Assembly (NCBI GenBank): GCA_964578605.1
Contig: CAZODO010000022.1
Span: 1-64,000 of the forward strand
Length of the DNA: 64,000 nt
Reading direction: 5' to 3'
From: JAXMHN01 sp964578605
Lineage (GTDB): Bacteria; Verrucomicrobiota; Verrucomicrobiia; Limisphaerales; SIBE01
Shown here: positions 52,006-60,327 of the stretch, in pieces
Numbering within the stretch: the first letter of the stretch is position 1
Layout of the letters: each line of letters begins with the position of its first letter
Program-made: the position numbers and the translations under genes
The notes under the pieces: generated by a model
What the model was told of the DNA's origin: nothing
The model's database searches: none
The model's input: only the letters and a program-made list of their open reading frames with translations

Positions 52006-53388
52006 CTAATCCAGTTTCGCGAACACGAGGACCGCGTCGCGCGAGGTGATGGTCAGCCTGTCCTCATCCGCCATCGCCTGGAGAGTTTGGGACCGGCCCT
52101 TTTCATCCTGGATTTTGAGTTCGTACTGGTCGCCTTTCCTCTCCCAAGCGCCTTGGGCTGAAAGGACGGTGTAAGGAATGGCTTTCTGCTGGGCAGGCTT
52201 GGGCGCCGGTGCTGGCGCCGGCTGAACCATGCCGCGTCCACCCGCTCCGCCGCGCCCGCCGTACCGCTGCAGCAATCGTGGATCCATTCCCTGGACCGGC
52301 GCAGCGTCCGGATTCACCGGTTGGGGCGGCGGCGTGGGCGGTGCGAAAAGTTGCTGGAGCTTTTCGGCGACGCCTTCGGCTTTGATGGCAATCTTGTTGT
52401 CGGTGGTGGCGATCACGGCCACGCCCGACATGATTTCCGTCATGACCAGTTTCAACCGCCGCATCTGGGTCGAAGACATTTCCGGATTCCTCTTTCGCTC
52501 CTGTGCCATTGTCGGATACGGGTCGAGTTTCCATTTGCCCAGAATCCGCTCTTCTTCATAACGCGGCGAGACGCCGGTTTCCAGGTAGGCCCGGAGATCA
52601 TTGAGATCCTGGCCCAGGAGTTCCTGGACGATTTCAGGGTTCTGCAGCACGGCCTGCAACTTGGGGTTCTTGACGATCTGCACGATGTCGCCCTTGCTCA
52701 GCAGCATTTGGTTGAACTCGGCGTCGCCGGCCAATTCCTGAAACTCCTGGCGATTCTCGAAAAGCAGGAAGGTCGGATATCGCGAGAGGCGGTTCAAGAG
52801 CAGGGGATTCTGGTAGATCAATCCCAGGATGTCGGACGCTTCGTAATATCGCGGCGGCATGGGGTCGAAGGGCGCCACGGCTTTGTCCAATCCCGTGGTC
52901 TGCAGATCACGCCGGGCCTGCGACGTCAGGCGAACGAGCGACGACTGCGTGTCGTCGGTTGTCACTTGGACCGTGAAATAGCCCGCCACGTAAATGACCA
53001 GGCCGAAAAGGGCGAGCCATACCGCGCCCATCGCAAGCCCGACCCACAGGCCGAGCGCTTTGTTCACGCGTTCCCAGCTCAGCCGCTGCCCGTCATCGGC
53101 ATTGTACTTGTAATACAGCTCCACGCGCCGGTTCACGAAAAACGAGATCCCAATGAAAATGGCGTAGACCAAAAGGAAGACCAGAATCGGTGGCAGCACC
53201 ACGGTCCAGATCGGGTTCTTAAAACCTGCCATCGGCACCAGCGATTTGAGGTAAGGCGCAAGCGGCAAGGCCAGCACCGTGGCCAATATCAGCCCCACTA
53301 AGGAAACCCCAAATCTCACCGCTCCAAGTTTATAACCGCAAAAGCCGGCAATGCCGAACAGGACGACAGCCAAAATCCAGATGAGCAT
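52006..53388 (-). CDS. CvpA-like membrane protein with long C-terminal domain
   Basis: 460 residues. Four hydrophobic segments in the first 140 residues (near 3-20, 26-46, 61-88, 112-136) are arranged as in CvpA/colicin V production proteins. They are followed by a soluble region (about 150-335) rich in YY, PLLLNRL and EFQELAGD-type helices, a Pro/Gly-rich linker (APAPAPKPAQQ) and a final beta segment. The soluble part is unrecognised. CvpA proteins affect membrane and peptidoglycan-related processes. Confidence 0.65.
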   Translation of the reverse strand: MLIWILAVVLFGIAGFCGYKLGAVRFGVSLVGLILATVLALPLAPYLKSLVPMAGFKNPIWTVVLPPILVFLLVYAIFIGISFFVNRRVELYYKYNADDGQRLSWERVNKALGLWVGLAMGAVWLALFGLVIYVAGYFTVQVTTDDTQSSLVRLTSQARRDLQTTGLDKAVAPFDPMPPRYYEASDILGLIYQNPLLLNRLSRYPTFLLFENRQEFQELAGDAEFNQMLLSKGDIVQIVKNPKLQAVLQNPEIVQELLGQDLNDLRAYLETGVSPRYEEERILGKWKLDPYPTMAQERKRNPEMSSTQMRRLKLVMTEIMSGVAVIATTDNKIAIKAEGVAEKLQQLFAPPTPPPQPVNPDAAPVQGMDPRLLQRYGGRGGAGGRGMVQPAPAPAPKPAQQKAIPYTVLSAQGAWERKGDQYELKIQDEKGRSQTLQAMADEDRLTITSRDAVLVFAKLD

Positions 53389-53620
53389 GCCGCGAAATTA
53401 CGCCCCTGAGGGTCAAAAAGCACGTGGAAAATGCGCCCCCTAACGTGTGCGTTTGAATAGGTGACGTCCCCTCAAACGCGATTGGCGGCCCGCGGCGAGA
53501 AGCTGTGCGAACGTCATCGGGTGGGCGCGTCTGTGCCGATGAAGCGTCAACCGTGACGCGAAATGGCCCTGTAATGCTGAGTCCTTCCCAGAGCAAACGA
53601 GGTGGGCACATGCCCATTTC

Positions 53621-55000
53621 CTACAGCGGCTTGCCTTGATATTCCCCGGTGAGGGTCGTCAGAAAAGCCGCAACGGCAGCGCACTGGTCTGAGGAAAGGC
53701 TGTCCCCGAATTGGTACTTCGCCATCACGCGGACGGCTTCCTTCAGGTCCGAGGTTGAACCGTCATGGAAGTAAGGGAAGGTCTTCGCCACGTTCCGCAG
53801 GGTGGGCACTTTGAATTTGTGCAGATCGTTCTCTTTTTTGGAGGCATTGAATCGCCCCTTGTCGGCGTCCGTTGGCGAGCCGCCGCGGTCCTTAAAGTAG
53901 TCTCCGTTCCGGCCCATCACTTCGAAGGAGCCGCCACCGAGCAACACGCCAGAATGACAGGTGGCGCAGCCTGCGTCTTGGAACAAGGCATAACCGCGCG
54001 ACTCCTCCGGCGAGAGCGCTTGGGAATCACCCGCAAGGTATTTGTCGAACCTGGAGTTCGGCGTAAGAAGCGTCCGCTCGAACGCGGCGATTGCATCGGT
54101 GATAGTCTTTTCCGTGAAACCATCGGGATAGACGGCTTTGAATTCCGAGGCGAAGGCCGCGTCGGCATCGAGTTTGTCGATGATTTGTTTCCAATTGGAA
54201 TCCATCTCGATCGGGTTGTTGGGCGGGCCGCCGGCCTGGGCTTCGAGGGTCGGGGCGCGTCCGTCCCAGAACTGCACGAATTGGAAGGCCGCGTTGAACG
54301 TCGTAGGCGCGTTGATGCCGCCCTTCTGTCCGCGCACTCCCGTCGAGACCGTCTCCTGGTCGGTGCCGCCCTTGGCTAGGTCGTGGCACGTGGCACAGGA
54401 GACGGTGTCGTCGCCCGAAAGCCGATTGTCATGGTATAATGTGCGGCCCAGTTCCGCCTTCTTGGGATCCACCGCGAGTGAAGCGGGTATTGGCGGGATT
54501 GCGGCGGACCGGAGTTTTTCCGACAGACCCGGCCAGGGATGGCGCTGGGTCCGCACTTGGGAGATCCACTGCTGCACGGTGGCCAATTCGGCGGCGCTCA
54601 CTCCACTGGTCCAGTGGGCAACGACGTACTTGGCGGGGGGCATATCGCCTTTGGTGATCTCACGTTCGATCTTGGCCAGTGCCGGCTCAGAAACCATGGC
54701 ATCGGGCCCAGGAAACAATTCGGCGACCATGTCCATCCGACGCAAGCCTTCCGCGACGTCGGCGGCAATCAGGCTGGAGGCGACGGGCAACTTCGCGTAA
54801 TAGGGGACGCTCGTGCCTGGCACATGGCAGTGGGCACACTTGGGCTCGAACACCGCCGTCACCTGCGCCAGGACAGGATCAGACGTTTTTTGGGACGTAA
54901 GGGCCGTCCCGCTTGGTTTGCCGGCGACCAAGTTGATCAAAGGCACAGCCACCGCTGCCAGGACCACGACAAACAACACCACCAGCAGTCTCGTCTTCAT
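53621..55000 (-). CDS. Exported triheme cytochrome c peroxidase (CcpA/MauG family)
   Basis: 459 residues from ATG 55000, preceded by GGGAG at good spacing. A signal/anchor (about 4-26) is followed by a small heme-binding domain with CAHCH (Cys55-His59) and then a di-heme peroxidase unit with two CATCH motifs (VSCATCHDLAKGG and AGCATCHSGVLLGG) plus TFNAAFQFVQFWDGRAPTLEAQ in two parts. It should reduce hydrogen peroxide in the periplasm with electrons from a small cytochrome or quinol; the extra N-terminal heme may serve as an entry site. Confidence 0.92.
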   Translation of the reverse strand: MKTRLLVVLFVVVLAAVAVPLINLVAGKPSGTALTSQKTSDPVLAQVTAVFEPKCAHCHVPGTSVPYYAKLPVASSLIAADVAEGLRRMDMVAELFPGPDAMVSEPALAKIEREITKGDMPPAKYVVAHWTSGVSAAELATVQQWISQVRTQRHPWPGLSEKLRSAAIPPIPASLAVDPKKAELGRTLYHDNRLSGDDTVSCATCHDLAKGGTDQETVSTGVRGQKGGINAPTTFNAAFQFVQFWDGRAPTLEAQAGGPPNNPIEMDSNWKQIIDKLDADAAFASEFKAVYPDGFTEKTITDAIAAFERTLLTPNSRFDKYLAGDSQALSPEESRGYALFQDAGCATCHSGVLLGGGSFEVMGRNGDYFKDRGGSPTDADKGRFNASKKENDLHKFKVPTLRNVAKTFPYFHDGSTSDLKEAVRVMAKYQFGDSLSSDQCAAVAAFLTTLTGEYQGKPL

Positions 55001-55088
55001 GTTTTCTCCCGAGTTACAGGTTCGGTCTATCAACGCTGCGTGATAAGCGGAAATTACTTAAGCAGATCTTGTCATAAGGAACAACGGC

Positions 55089-55168
55089 GCGCAACCCCGA
55101 TTCTTAACGTTAACGAAACGACAAGCTGCTCAGCCACAGCCGCTTGTTTCTGCGGCACAGAACTCCTA
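55089..55168. repeat. 80-bp direct repeat, left copy
   Basis: Matches 59833-59912 without gaps at 76 of 80 positions, in the same orientation. It starts GCGCAACCCCG and ends AACTCCTA and contains the palindromic AACGTT. The two copies are 4.74 kb apart and enclose exactly the three secreted-protein genes at 55666-59544. Confidence 0.92.
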
Positions 55169-55665
55169 CTAGCTTCCTTCAGCCATTCTCATTTTAGGTA
55201 GGGCGACGCGCTCCGTCGCGCTCCGTTTCTAACTTCCCCTCAATCGTGATTCACTCATCCCTCATCCATTCTGCCCAGTCTGCAGAATGTTTGAAGAAAG
55301 AGAGAGCAAACCAACGGCGGTCGACGGAGCGACCTACCCCTATTTATCACACCGTCCCTTGGGGACGAATGACTCAGCAGATGGGCAAGACGTCTTCGCG
55401 TTTCGGATTTCGCCTTGGCATTCCTTCGCTCCGGCCGTTGCCGAATACTTGCTGCTACTGTTCAAGACTGGCATCGAGTTTCGAAAGGTTGTTGAACCGC
55501 CTAAGAGATTGACCGCCGCTTCCGTCCGGTAGGAACCTGGCTGGCAGAGAATCTCGAAGCATCCGCGACACCTTCGCCGGGAATTCCTCCTGTAGCAGTT
55601 GAAGCCCTCCGGCTTCGACCGAGCCGACGGTCCGGCGAAGCAAGCTGGGGGCAGGAACCACGACC
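55169..55665. other. Intergenic stretch after the left repeat
   Basis: About 500 bp between the direct repeat and the next gene. It is less GC-rich than its surroundings. Short frames exist (for example 55287-55532) but none shows a ribosome site or a recognisable protein. The promoter of the downstream secreted-protein genes should be here; no clear pair was identified. Confidence 0.5.
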
Positions 55666-57141
55666 ATGAGAACACGCATGCAACTTCAGTCCGCGGGGAT
55701 CCTTCTCCTGTTGCTCTTGAGCAGCGGCCTCGGCGGTGGGCTGCTCGCCCAAAGCACCCGCTTCAACTACCAGGGTCGTCTCTCCAGCAACGGCACTCCC
55801 GCCAACGGCACCTACGACGTCACCTTCAGTCTGTTCGACGCCGCGAACAGCGGCAGCCCGGTGGGAGGGATTATCCTGACCAGCACGGTGCCCGTCGTGG
55901 ACGGGGTGTTTAGCACCTCGCTGGACTTTGGCGGCGGGGTCTTCACCGGACCGGCCCGCTGGCTTGAGTTGTCCGTCCGCACGAACGGACCCGGCAGTTT
56001 CCAGCTCCTGAGCCCGCGCCAGGAGCTGCTGGCGACACCTTACGCAATCCACGCCGCGACGGCCGCCAGCGCCGCCTCGGCCGAGTCGCTGCCGCCGAAC
56101 ACCATCACCACGTCGGCCATAGCCGACGGCTCGGTGACCACTGCGAAGATCGCCGCCGGGCAAGTGGTCAAGTCCCTCAATGGCCTGACGGATGCCGTGA
56201 CCCTCCAGGCCGGCGCCAACGTCACCCTCACCCCCAGCGGCAACACGCTCCAGATCAACGCGACCGGCGGCAGTGGGCTGGCGCTCCCGTTCAGCGGGGT
56301 CGTGGACTCCTCCAATCCACTCTTTCTCGTGAACAACCCGGGCAGCGGCATCGGGTTGCAGTCCGACACCATTGCGGGCTGGGCGGTGTTCGGCCGCAGC
56401 CAGGCCAACTCCGGCGTGTTCGGGCAGACGCTGGCGTCGGACGCCGCGGGGTTGCTCGGCCGCAACGAGGCCAACACGGGCTCCGGCCAGGCGATCTTCG
56501 GTTATGCCTCGGGCAATGCCCTGGGCGTGCTGGGGATCAGTGAAGGCAACGACGGTGTCTCCGGTCGCTCGAACGCCCGGGGCAAGAGCGGCGTCTTGGG
56601 CTACACGCAGTGGGAAGATGGCTGGGGCGGCTACTTCGTCAATGCTGGGGGCGGCGAGGCCCTGCATGCCGAAGGGCGTGGCTGGATTAGCGGAGAACTC
56701 TCGGTGGCGGTCCTCACGATCCGCGGTGGGGCCGACCTCGCGGAACCCTTCGAGAGCAGCCAGGGACAGCTCGCGCCCGGCACCGTCGTCGTCATCGATG
56801 AGGCCCATCCCGGCAAGCTCAGGCAATCCGACTCGGCCTACGACACCCGCGTCGCGGGGGTCATTTCGGGGGCGGGCGGCGTGAATCCCGGCATCGCACT
56901 CCGTCAGGAGGGCGTGCTCGAGAACGGGCAGAATGTCGCGCTGACCGGTCGCGTCTATGTCCAGGCCGATGCCGCGTTCGGGGCCATCCGACCAGGCGAT
57001 CTGCTCACCACTTCCCCAACGCCCGGCCACGCGATGAAAGCGGCCGATGCGCAGCGTGCTCCAGGCGCCATTCTCGGCAAAGCGATGACGCCGCGGGCTG
57101 AGGGGCAGGGATTGGTGTTGGTGTTGGTGTCGCTCCAGTAA
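55666..57141 (+). CDS. Secreted repetitive surface protein of unknown function
   Basis: 491 residues. A signal peptide (about 10-29) is followed by FNYQGRLSSNGTPANGTYDV, a beta domain opening seen in many uncharacterised secreted proteins, then a low-complexity Ala/Ser stretch (ATAASAASAE), a middle region of G-V-x-G repeats (GVFGQT, LLGRNEANTG, GVLGISEG, GVLGY) suggestive of a beta-helix or fibre, and a C-terminal domain (GGADLAEPFESS, GTVVVIDEAHPGKL, RVAGVISGAGG, GDLLTTSPTPGHAMKA, ending LVLVLVSLQ). That terminal domain recurs across Verrucomicrobia and Acidobacteria. A trimeric surface fibre is a reasonable guess. Confidence 0.75.
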   Translation: MRTRMQLQSAGILLLLLLSSGLGGGLLAQSTRFNYQGRLSSNGTPANGTYDVTFSLFDAANSGSPVGGIILTSTVPVVDGVFSTSLDFGGGVFTGPARWLELSVRTNGPGSFQLLSPRQELLATPYAIHAATAASAASAESLPPNTITTSAIADGSVTTAKIAAGQVVKSLNGLTDAVTLQAGANVTLTPSGNTLQINATGGSGLALPFSGVVDSSNPLFLVNNPGSGIGLQSDTIAGWAVFGRSQANSGVFGQTLASDAAGLLGRNEANTGSGQAIFGYASGNALGVLGISEGNDGVSGRSNARGKSGVLGYTQWEDGWGGYFVNAGGGEALHAEGRGWISGELSVAVLTIRGGADLAEPFESSQGQLAPGTVVVIDEAHPGKLRQSDSAYDTRVAGVISGAGGVNPGIALRQEGVLENGQNVALTGRVYVQADAAFGAIRPGDLLTTSPTPGHAMKAADAQRAPGAILGKAMTPRAEGQGLVLVLVSLQ

Positions 57142-57161
57142 GCCGTCTACCCCTCCCTCTC

Positions 57162-59072
57162 ATGCCTCGTTCATCGTCCCGCCCGCGGCCGCTGTTTTTG
57201 ATGGCCGTCACGGTGTGGCTCATCCCAGCCCCGCGCCACCGGGTCACCGTCGTCACGCTCCTCCTCGGCCTCGCCCTCAGCCTTGGCGGCGTTGCGCGCG
57301 CCACGACGCTCGCGGAATTCGGCTTTGGCAGCATGCGCGTGAACGGTCAATTGCCTTTGGGTACGCGACCCCTGCTGGTCATCATCGCGAACTACCAGGG
57401 TGCTCCCGAGATCGCCCAGCACGACTGGGACAGCCTCGTGTTCGGATCGGCGGGCCCCAGCGTGGCGAACTACTACCGGGAGATCTCCAATGGCCGGTTC
57501 ACCTGGAACAGCGCCGGGTTGCTGCGGGCGAACTTCACCCAGGCGGAGCGCATGACCCGCGCCGGGCACGCCCAGATTGTCGAGGCGGCGTTGGCCCAAA
57601 ATCCCGGCTACCGGGTGCTCGACTTTGACGCGGATGGCGATGGCACAGTGCGGGGCAGTGAACTGTCGATCCTGATCTTGAACAACCTGGTGGATGGCGG
57701 TGGTCAAACCGTGCCCGTCGTCGTGGGGCCGTTGTCTCTGCAGGTCAGTATGGTGGGACATCGGGACAGCCTGATGACTTCGTGTCACGAGCTCTGCCAC
57801 ACCCTGGGTGCTGTCGATCTCTACGGGAACACCCAGAACCTGCACACGGGCATCTCGCTGATGGGCTCCACGATCGTGACGGACAGCAACCGTGGCAGCT
57901 TCCACCTCGACCCTTGGCACAAGCTCGCCCTCGGGTGGTCCGAACCCCGCATCGTCTCGCTGCGGGGCAACGGCCAGGCCATTCTCCCGGCCGCCCAGTT
58001 CAAGCACGCCGATGCGCCGGTGCTTCTGTTCGACCCTCTGCGCGGCACGGAGGAGTTCTATTTGCTCGAGTATCGCACCCCAGCGCCCCCCTCCGGCGGC
58101 GCCGGGTTCGACGCGAACGTGACGGGTCAGGGTTTGTTAATCTGGCACGCCTGGCAGAGTCCCGACCACAACCCTGTGATGACGGCCGTTCACACCACTT
58201 TGCCTTTCCCGGTCCAGGGCGGCTGGACCATCTGCAGCAACTGCCTGGGGAACTTCTATCGCCCCAATCAGGGCGCCAGCCACTGTCCTTCGGGCGGCAC
58301 TCACCGGCCATTTGACACCCACGATTTCTCTATGGTCCTGAACAGCCCGGCCGACCCTGGGCAACCGAACTGGCGTTGGTGTTCAAAATGCCAGGGCATG
58401 TTCTACGGGGGGAACGGTCTCCCGACGCGTTGTCCTGCCGACAACGGCCCCCACGACGGCAGCACCAGCGCAAACTACACCTTGCGTTTCCAAGGCCAGC
58501 AGCCGAACCGCGGACAACGCGGATGGGCTTGGTGCCGAAAGTGCCAGGCCCTGTTCTACACCGGCGCCTCGGGAGGAGGACTCAACCCAACCGGCGGCGT
58601 CTGTCCCGCCTCCGGCCAACATGACGCCTCAGCCTCGGCGGAATACAGTCTCCACTATCAGGTCTACGGTGTCTTCAGCGAGTCGGCGACGGACAACGTG
58701 CTCGGTGCCTCCACGGGCTGGCCTGTAGGGAGCCTGTCCCCCTTTTCCCGTTGGTTCGCGGATGGTGCCGAGGTGCGAGTCCGCACCCATCCCGTAAGTC
58801 AGCTTCACGACGGCGACGCTCTCCTCGTCGAGTGGATCTCGGAGTTGCCGCCCCCGCCGTTCTCCGGCGAAACTTGGATAGACTACGTAAACCCCGGCTT
58901 TCTCCGGTTGGGGACCTTCGATCTGCCATTCGGTTTCCTCGCGGAGGCGATCGGCTACACCCCGTTCTACAGCCGCATCCTGGTCAAACCCGGAACCAGC
59001 CGCGAGACGCTCACCATCCGCCAGAGCATTCGCCTCGAAGCCCCGTTGGGGGCGGTGACGATCGGCCGCTGA
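57162..59072 (+). CDS. Secreted M6-like metalloprotease with three inserted Cys/His modules
   Basis: 636 residues, signal segment about 28-47. The protease part has NYYREISNGRFTW, an EF-hand-like calcium loop D156-A-D-G-D-G...E167, and the zinc motif HELCHTLGAVD (His209, His213, Asp219), as in immune inhibitor A/M6 proteases. Three modules follow (about 353-396, 403-444, 453-500), each with W-x-x-C-x-x-C, an aromatic pair, a further C-P and a late H-D/H-x-F, separated by 6-8 residues; each could bind zinc. A C-terminal beta domain (about 505-636) completes it. The modules may hold a substrate or be a regulatory insert. It sits 20 bp after the preceding secreted-protein gene. Confidence 0.8.
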   Translation: MPRSSSRPRPLFLMAVTVWLIPAPRHRVTVVTLLLGLALSLGGVARATTLAEFGFGSMRVNGQLPLGTRPLLVIIANYQGAPEIAQHDWDSLVFGSAGPSVANYYREISNGRFTWNSAGLLRANFTQAERMTRAGHAQIVEAALAQNPGYRVLDFDADGDGTVRGSELSILILNNLVDGGGQTVPVVVGPLSLQVSMVGHRDSLMTSCHELCHTLGAVDLYGNTQNLHTGISLMGSTIVTDSNRGSFHLDPWHKLALGWSEPRIVSLRGNGQAILPAAQFKHADAPVLLFDPLRGTEEFYLLEYRTPAPPSGGAGFDANVTGQGLLIWHAWQSPDHNPVMTAVHTTLPFPVQGGWTICSNCLGNFYRPNQGASHCPSGGTHRPFDTHDFSMVLNSPADPGQPNWRWCSKCQGMFYGGNGLPTRCPADNGPHDGSTSANYTLRFQGQQPNRGQRGWAWCRKCQALFYTGASGGGLNPTGGVCPASGQHDASASAEYSLHYQVYGVFSESATDNVLGASTGWPVGSLSPFSRWFADGAEVRVRTHPVSQLHDGDALLVEWISELPPPPFSGETWIDYVNPGFLRLGTFDLPFGFLAEAIGYTPFYSRILVKPGTSRETLTIRQSIRLEAPLGAVTIGR

Positions 59073-59106
59073 AAATGACTCGAACCCACGCCTCGATTTT
59101 CCAGGC

Positions 59107-59544
59107 ATGAAAACGATCCCTCTGCTGGTCTTGCTGAGTGCAGCCATCATGGCCCAGGCCCAACCGTTCTCGATCACCAGCTCTCTCGCTGGTGCTACCG
59201 GAGGCGTCTCCAGCGGAGGCGCCTTTGCGGTCGCCGGCACGGTCGGCGAGCCGGTCACCTCGGCCATGGCCGGCGGCGGCTTCACCGTCGCCACCGGTTT
59301 CTGGAATCTCGTGGGCACCGTCGTTACGCCCGACGCGCCGTCCCTGGTCATCGAATCGCAACCCGATGGCTCCATGGTCGTGAGCTGGCCCGCCACCGCT
59401 ACCGGGTTCGCCCTCGAGCAGAACCGCGACCTCGATCCCTTGGGTTGGGTATCCGCCCCCTACCCTGTTTCCGATGACGGCACGTGGAAATCGGTCCGCC
59501 TGTCGGCACCGACCGGGCTCCAGTTCTTCCGCCTGAAGAACTGA
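59107..59544 (+). CDS. Small secreted protein with C-terminal FYR-type tail
   Basis: 145 residues. After a signal peptide (1-18) comes a Gly/Ser/Thr-rich strand region (GGAFAVAGTVGEPVTSAMAGGG in two short stretches, FTVATGFWNL), then a tail with DGSMVVSWPATATG, L-E-Q and the end FFRLKN, like the tails at 166 and 25622. It starts 34 bp after the metalloprotease on the same strand, so the three secreted genes look like one unit. Confidence 0.75.
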   Translation: MKTIPLLVLLSAAIMAQAQPFSITSSLAGATGGVSSGGAFAVAGTVGEPVTSAMAGGGFTVATGFWNLVGTVVTPDAPSLVIESQPDGSMVVSWPATATGFALEQNRDLDPLGWVSAPYPVSDDGTWKSVRLSAPTGLQFFRLKN

Positions 59545-59832
59545 GTGCGAAGGACACGTAAGGACAGCTCGACCCGTTTCCAAATGTGTCCATCAGGACA
59601 CACGCGAGCAAGCGCGCCCCAAAGCGGCAGCTCATCTCGGTTAACTGCTCGGAAAAGCGCTCTGACCGCATGAGACCCTTATCGCGTGAATTCCTCTGTC
59701 GCAGAGGTAAGTGGTCTGAGTTCAAGGAGATGGCGCTTCTTGCAAGACGTGCACTCCGTTCTCAATGTCGATCACCTCGGTTTCTCAGGAGAACCCACTT
59801 TGTTACAGACCGAAAACCGCCTCGAAAACTGT

Positions 59833-59912
59833 GCGCAACCCCGCTTCTTAACGTTAACGAAACGACAAGCTACTCAGCCACAGCCGCTTGTTTCTGCGAC
59901 GCAGAACTCCTA
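59833..59912. repeat. 80-bp direct repeat, right copy
   Basis: Second copy of 55089-55168, with four mismatches. It overlaps the end of a minus-strand frame that encodes an RHS-like remnant, which suggests that the repeat is a piece of an RHS-associated element. Confidence 0.92.
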
Positions 59913-60048
59913 AACTCCTCAACCCGTTCAGCGCCCCCCCCCCCACGTACGTCTCGCTGACCGGCAGTCCGACCTCATTGTAGGCCCAAGTCGTCGTCAT
60001 CCCGTTGCAGACCGAGGAACCACGCTCGCCCCTCCGGCCGCGTGGCAA
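59854..60048 (-). pseudogene. RHS/YD-repeat protein remnant
   Basis: The frame contains NGMTTTWAYNEVGLPVSE followed by TY and Gly residues and ALNGL, matching the N-G-x-T-x-x-[WY]-x-Y-[ND]-x-x-G-x-[LP] pattern of RHS repeats. It is only 64 residues long, with no start or repeat array, and continues into the direct-repeat sequence. A run of 11 G (C at 59934-59944 on the plus strand) interrupts it. It is probably the scar of a lost RHS element. Confidence 0.6.
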
Positions 60049-60317
60049 ATGAAGATAAAAGAGATGTGACCCCGATGCGCAAACTCGGCCAGGAGGCCGA
60101 GCGCAGCCTGCACTTTCGGAATGTAAGCCCGCTTGCGGGTTGAATGAGAAAAGCTCTCGACTTTGGAAAGCTGCCAGTCCACGGACAGACCGGTCAGACT
60201 GACGATTCGCCGGAACTCATCGGCGGACAATTCTTCGAGCAGGCTGAGGATCACGCCAACCGGGTCCAGGCTGGTTTCCCGTGTTCTGCTGAGTTGTGCT
60301 CGCCGAGATTGCATCAT
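59997..60317 (-). CDS. Small protein of unknown function at the end of the defence operon, possibly truncated
   Basis: 106 residues, ATG 60317, with GGGAG and AGGAA upstream and 10 bp after the DUF499 stop, so it belongs to the same operon. The first 80 residues are protein-like (LDPVGVILSLLEELSADEF, SVDWQLSKVESFSHSTRKRAYI); the last 16 or so (CHAAGGASVVPRSATG) overlap the RHS remnant in a different frame. The simplest reading is that its original C-terminus was replaced when the RHS/repeat DNA arrived. No family is recognised. Confidence 0.6.
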   Translation of the reverse strand: MMQSRRAQLSRTRETSLDPVGVILSLLEELSADEFRRIVSLTGLSVDWQLSKVESFSHSTRKRAYIPKVQAALGLLAEFAHRGHISFIFICHAAGGASVVPRSATG

Positions 60318-60327
60318 GATCGGGTTC

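Noticed and set aside
55287..55532. 81-codon plus-strand frame in the gap after the left direct repeat
   Set aside because: No ribosome site, no recognisable motif and several overlapping frames of similar length; treated as non-coding.
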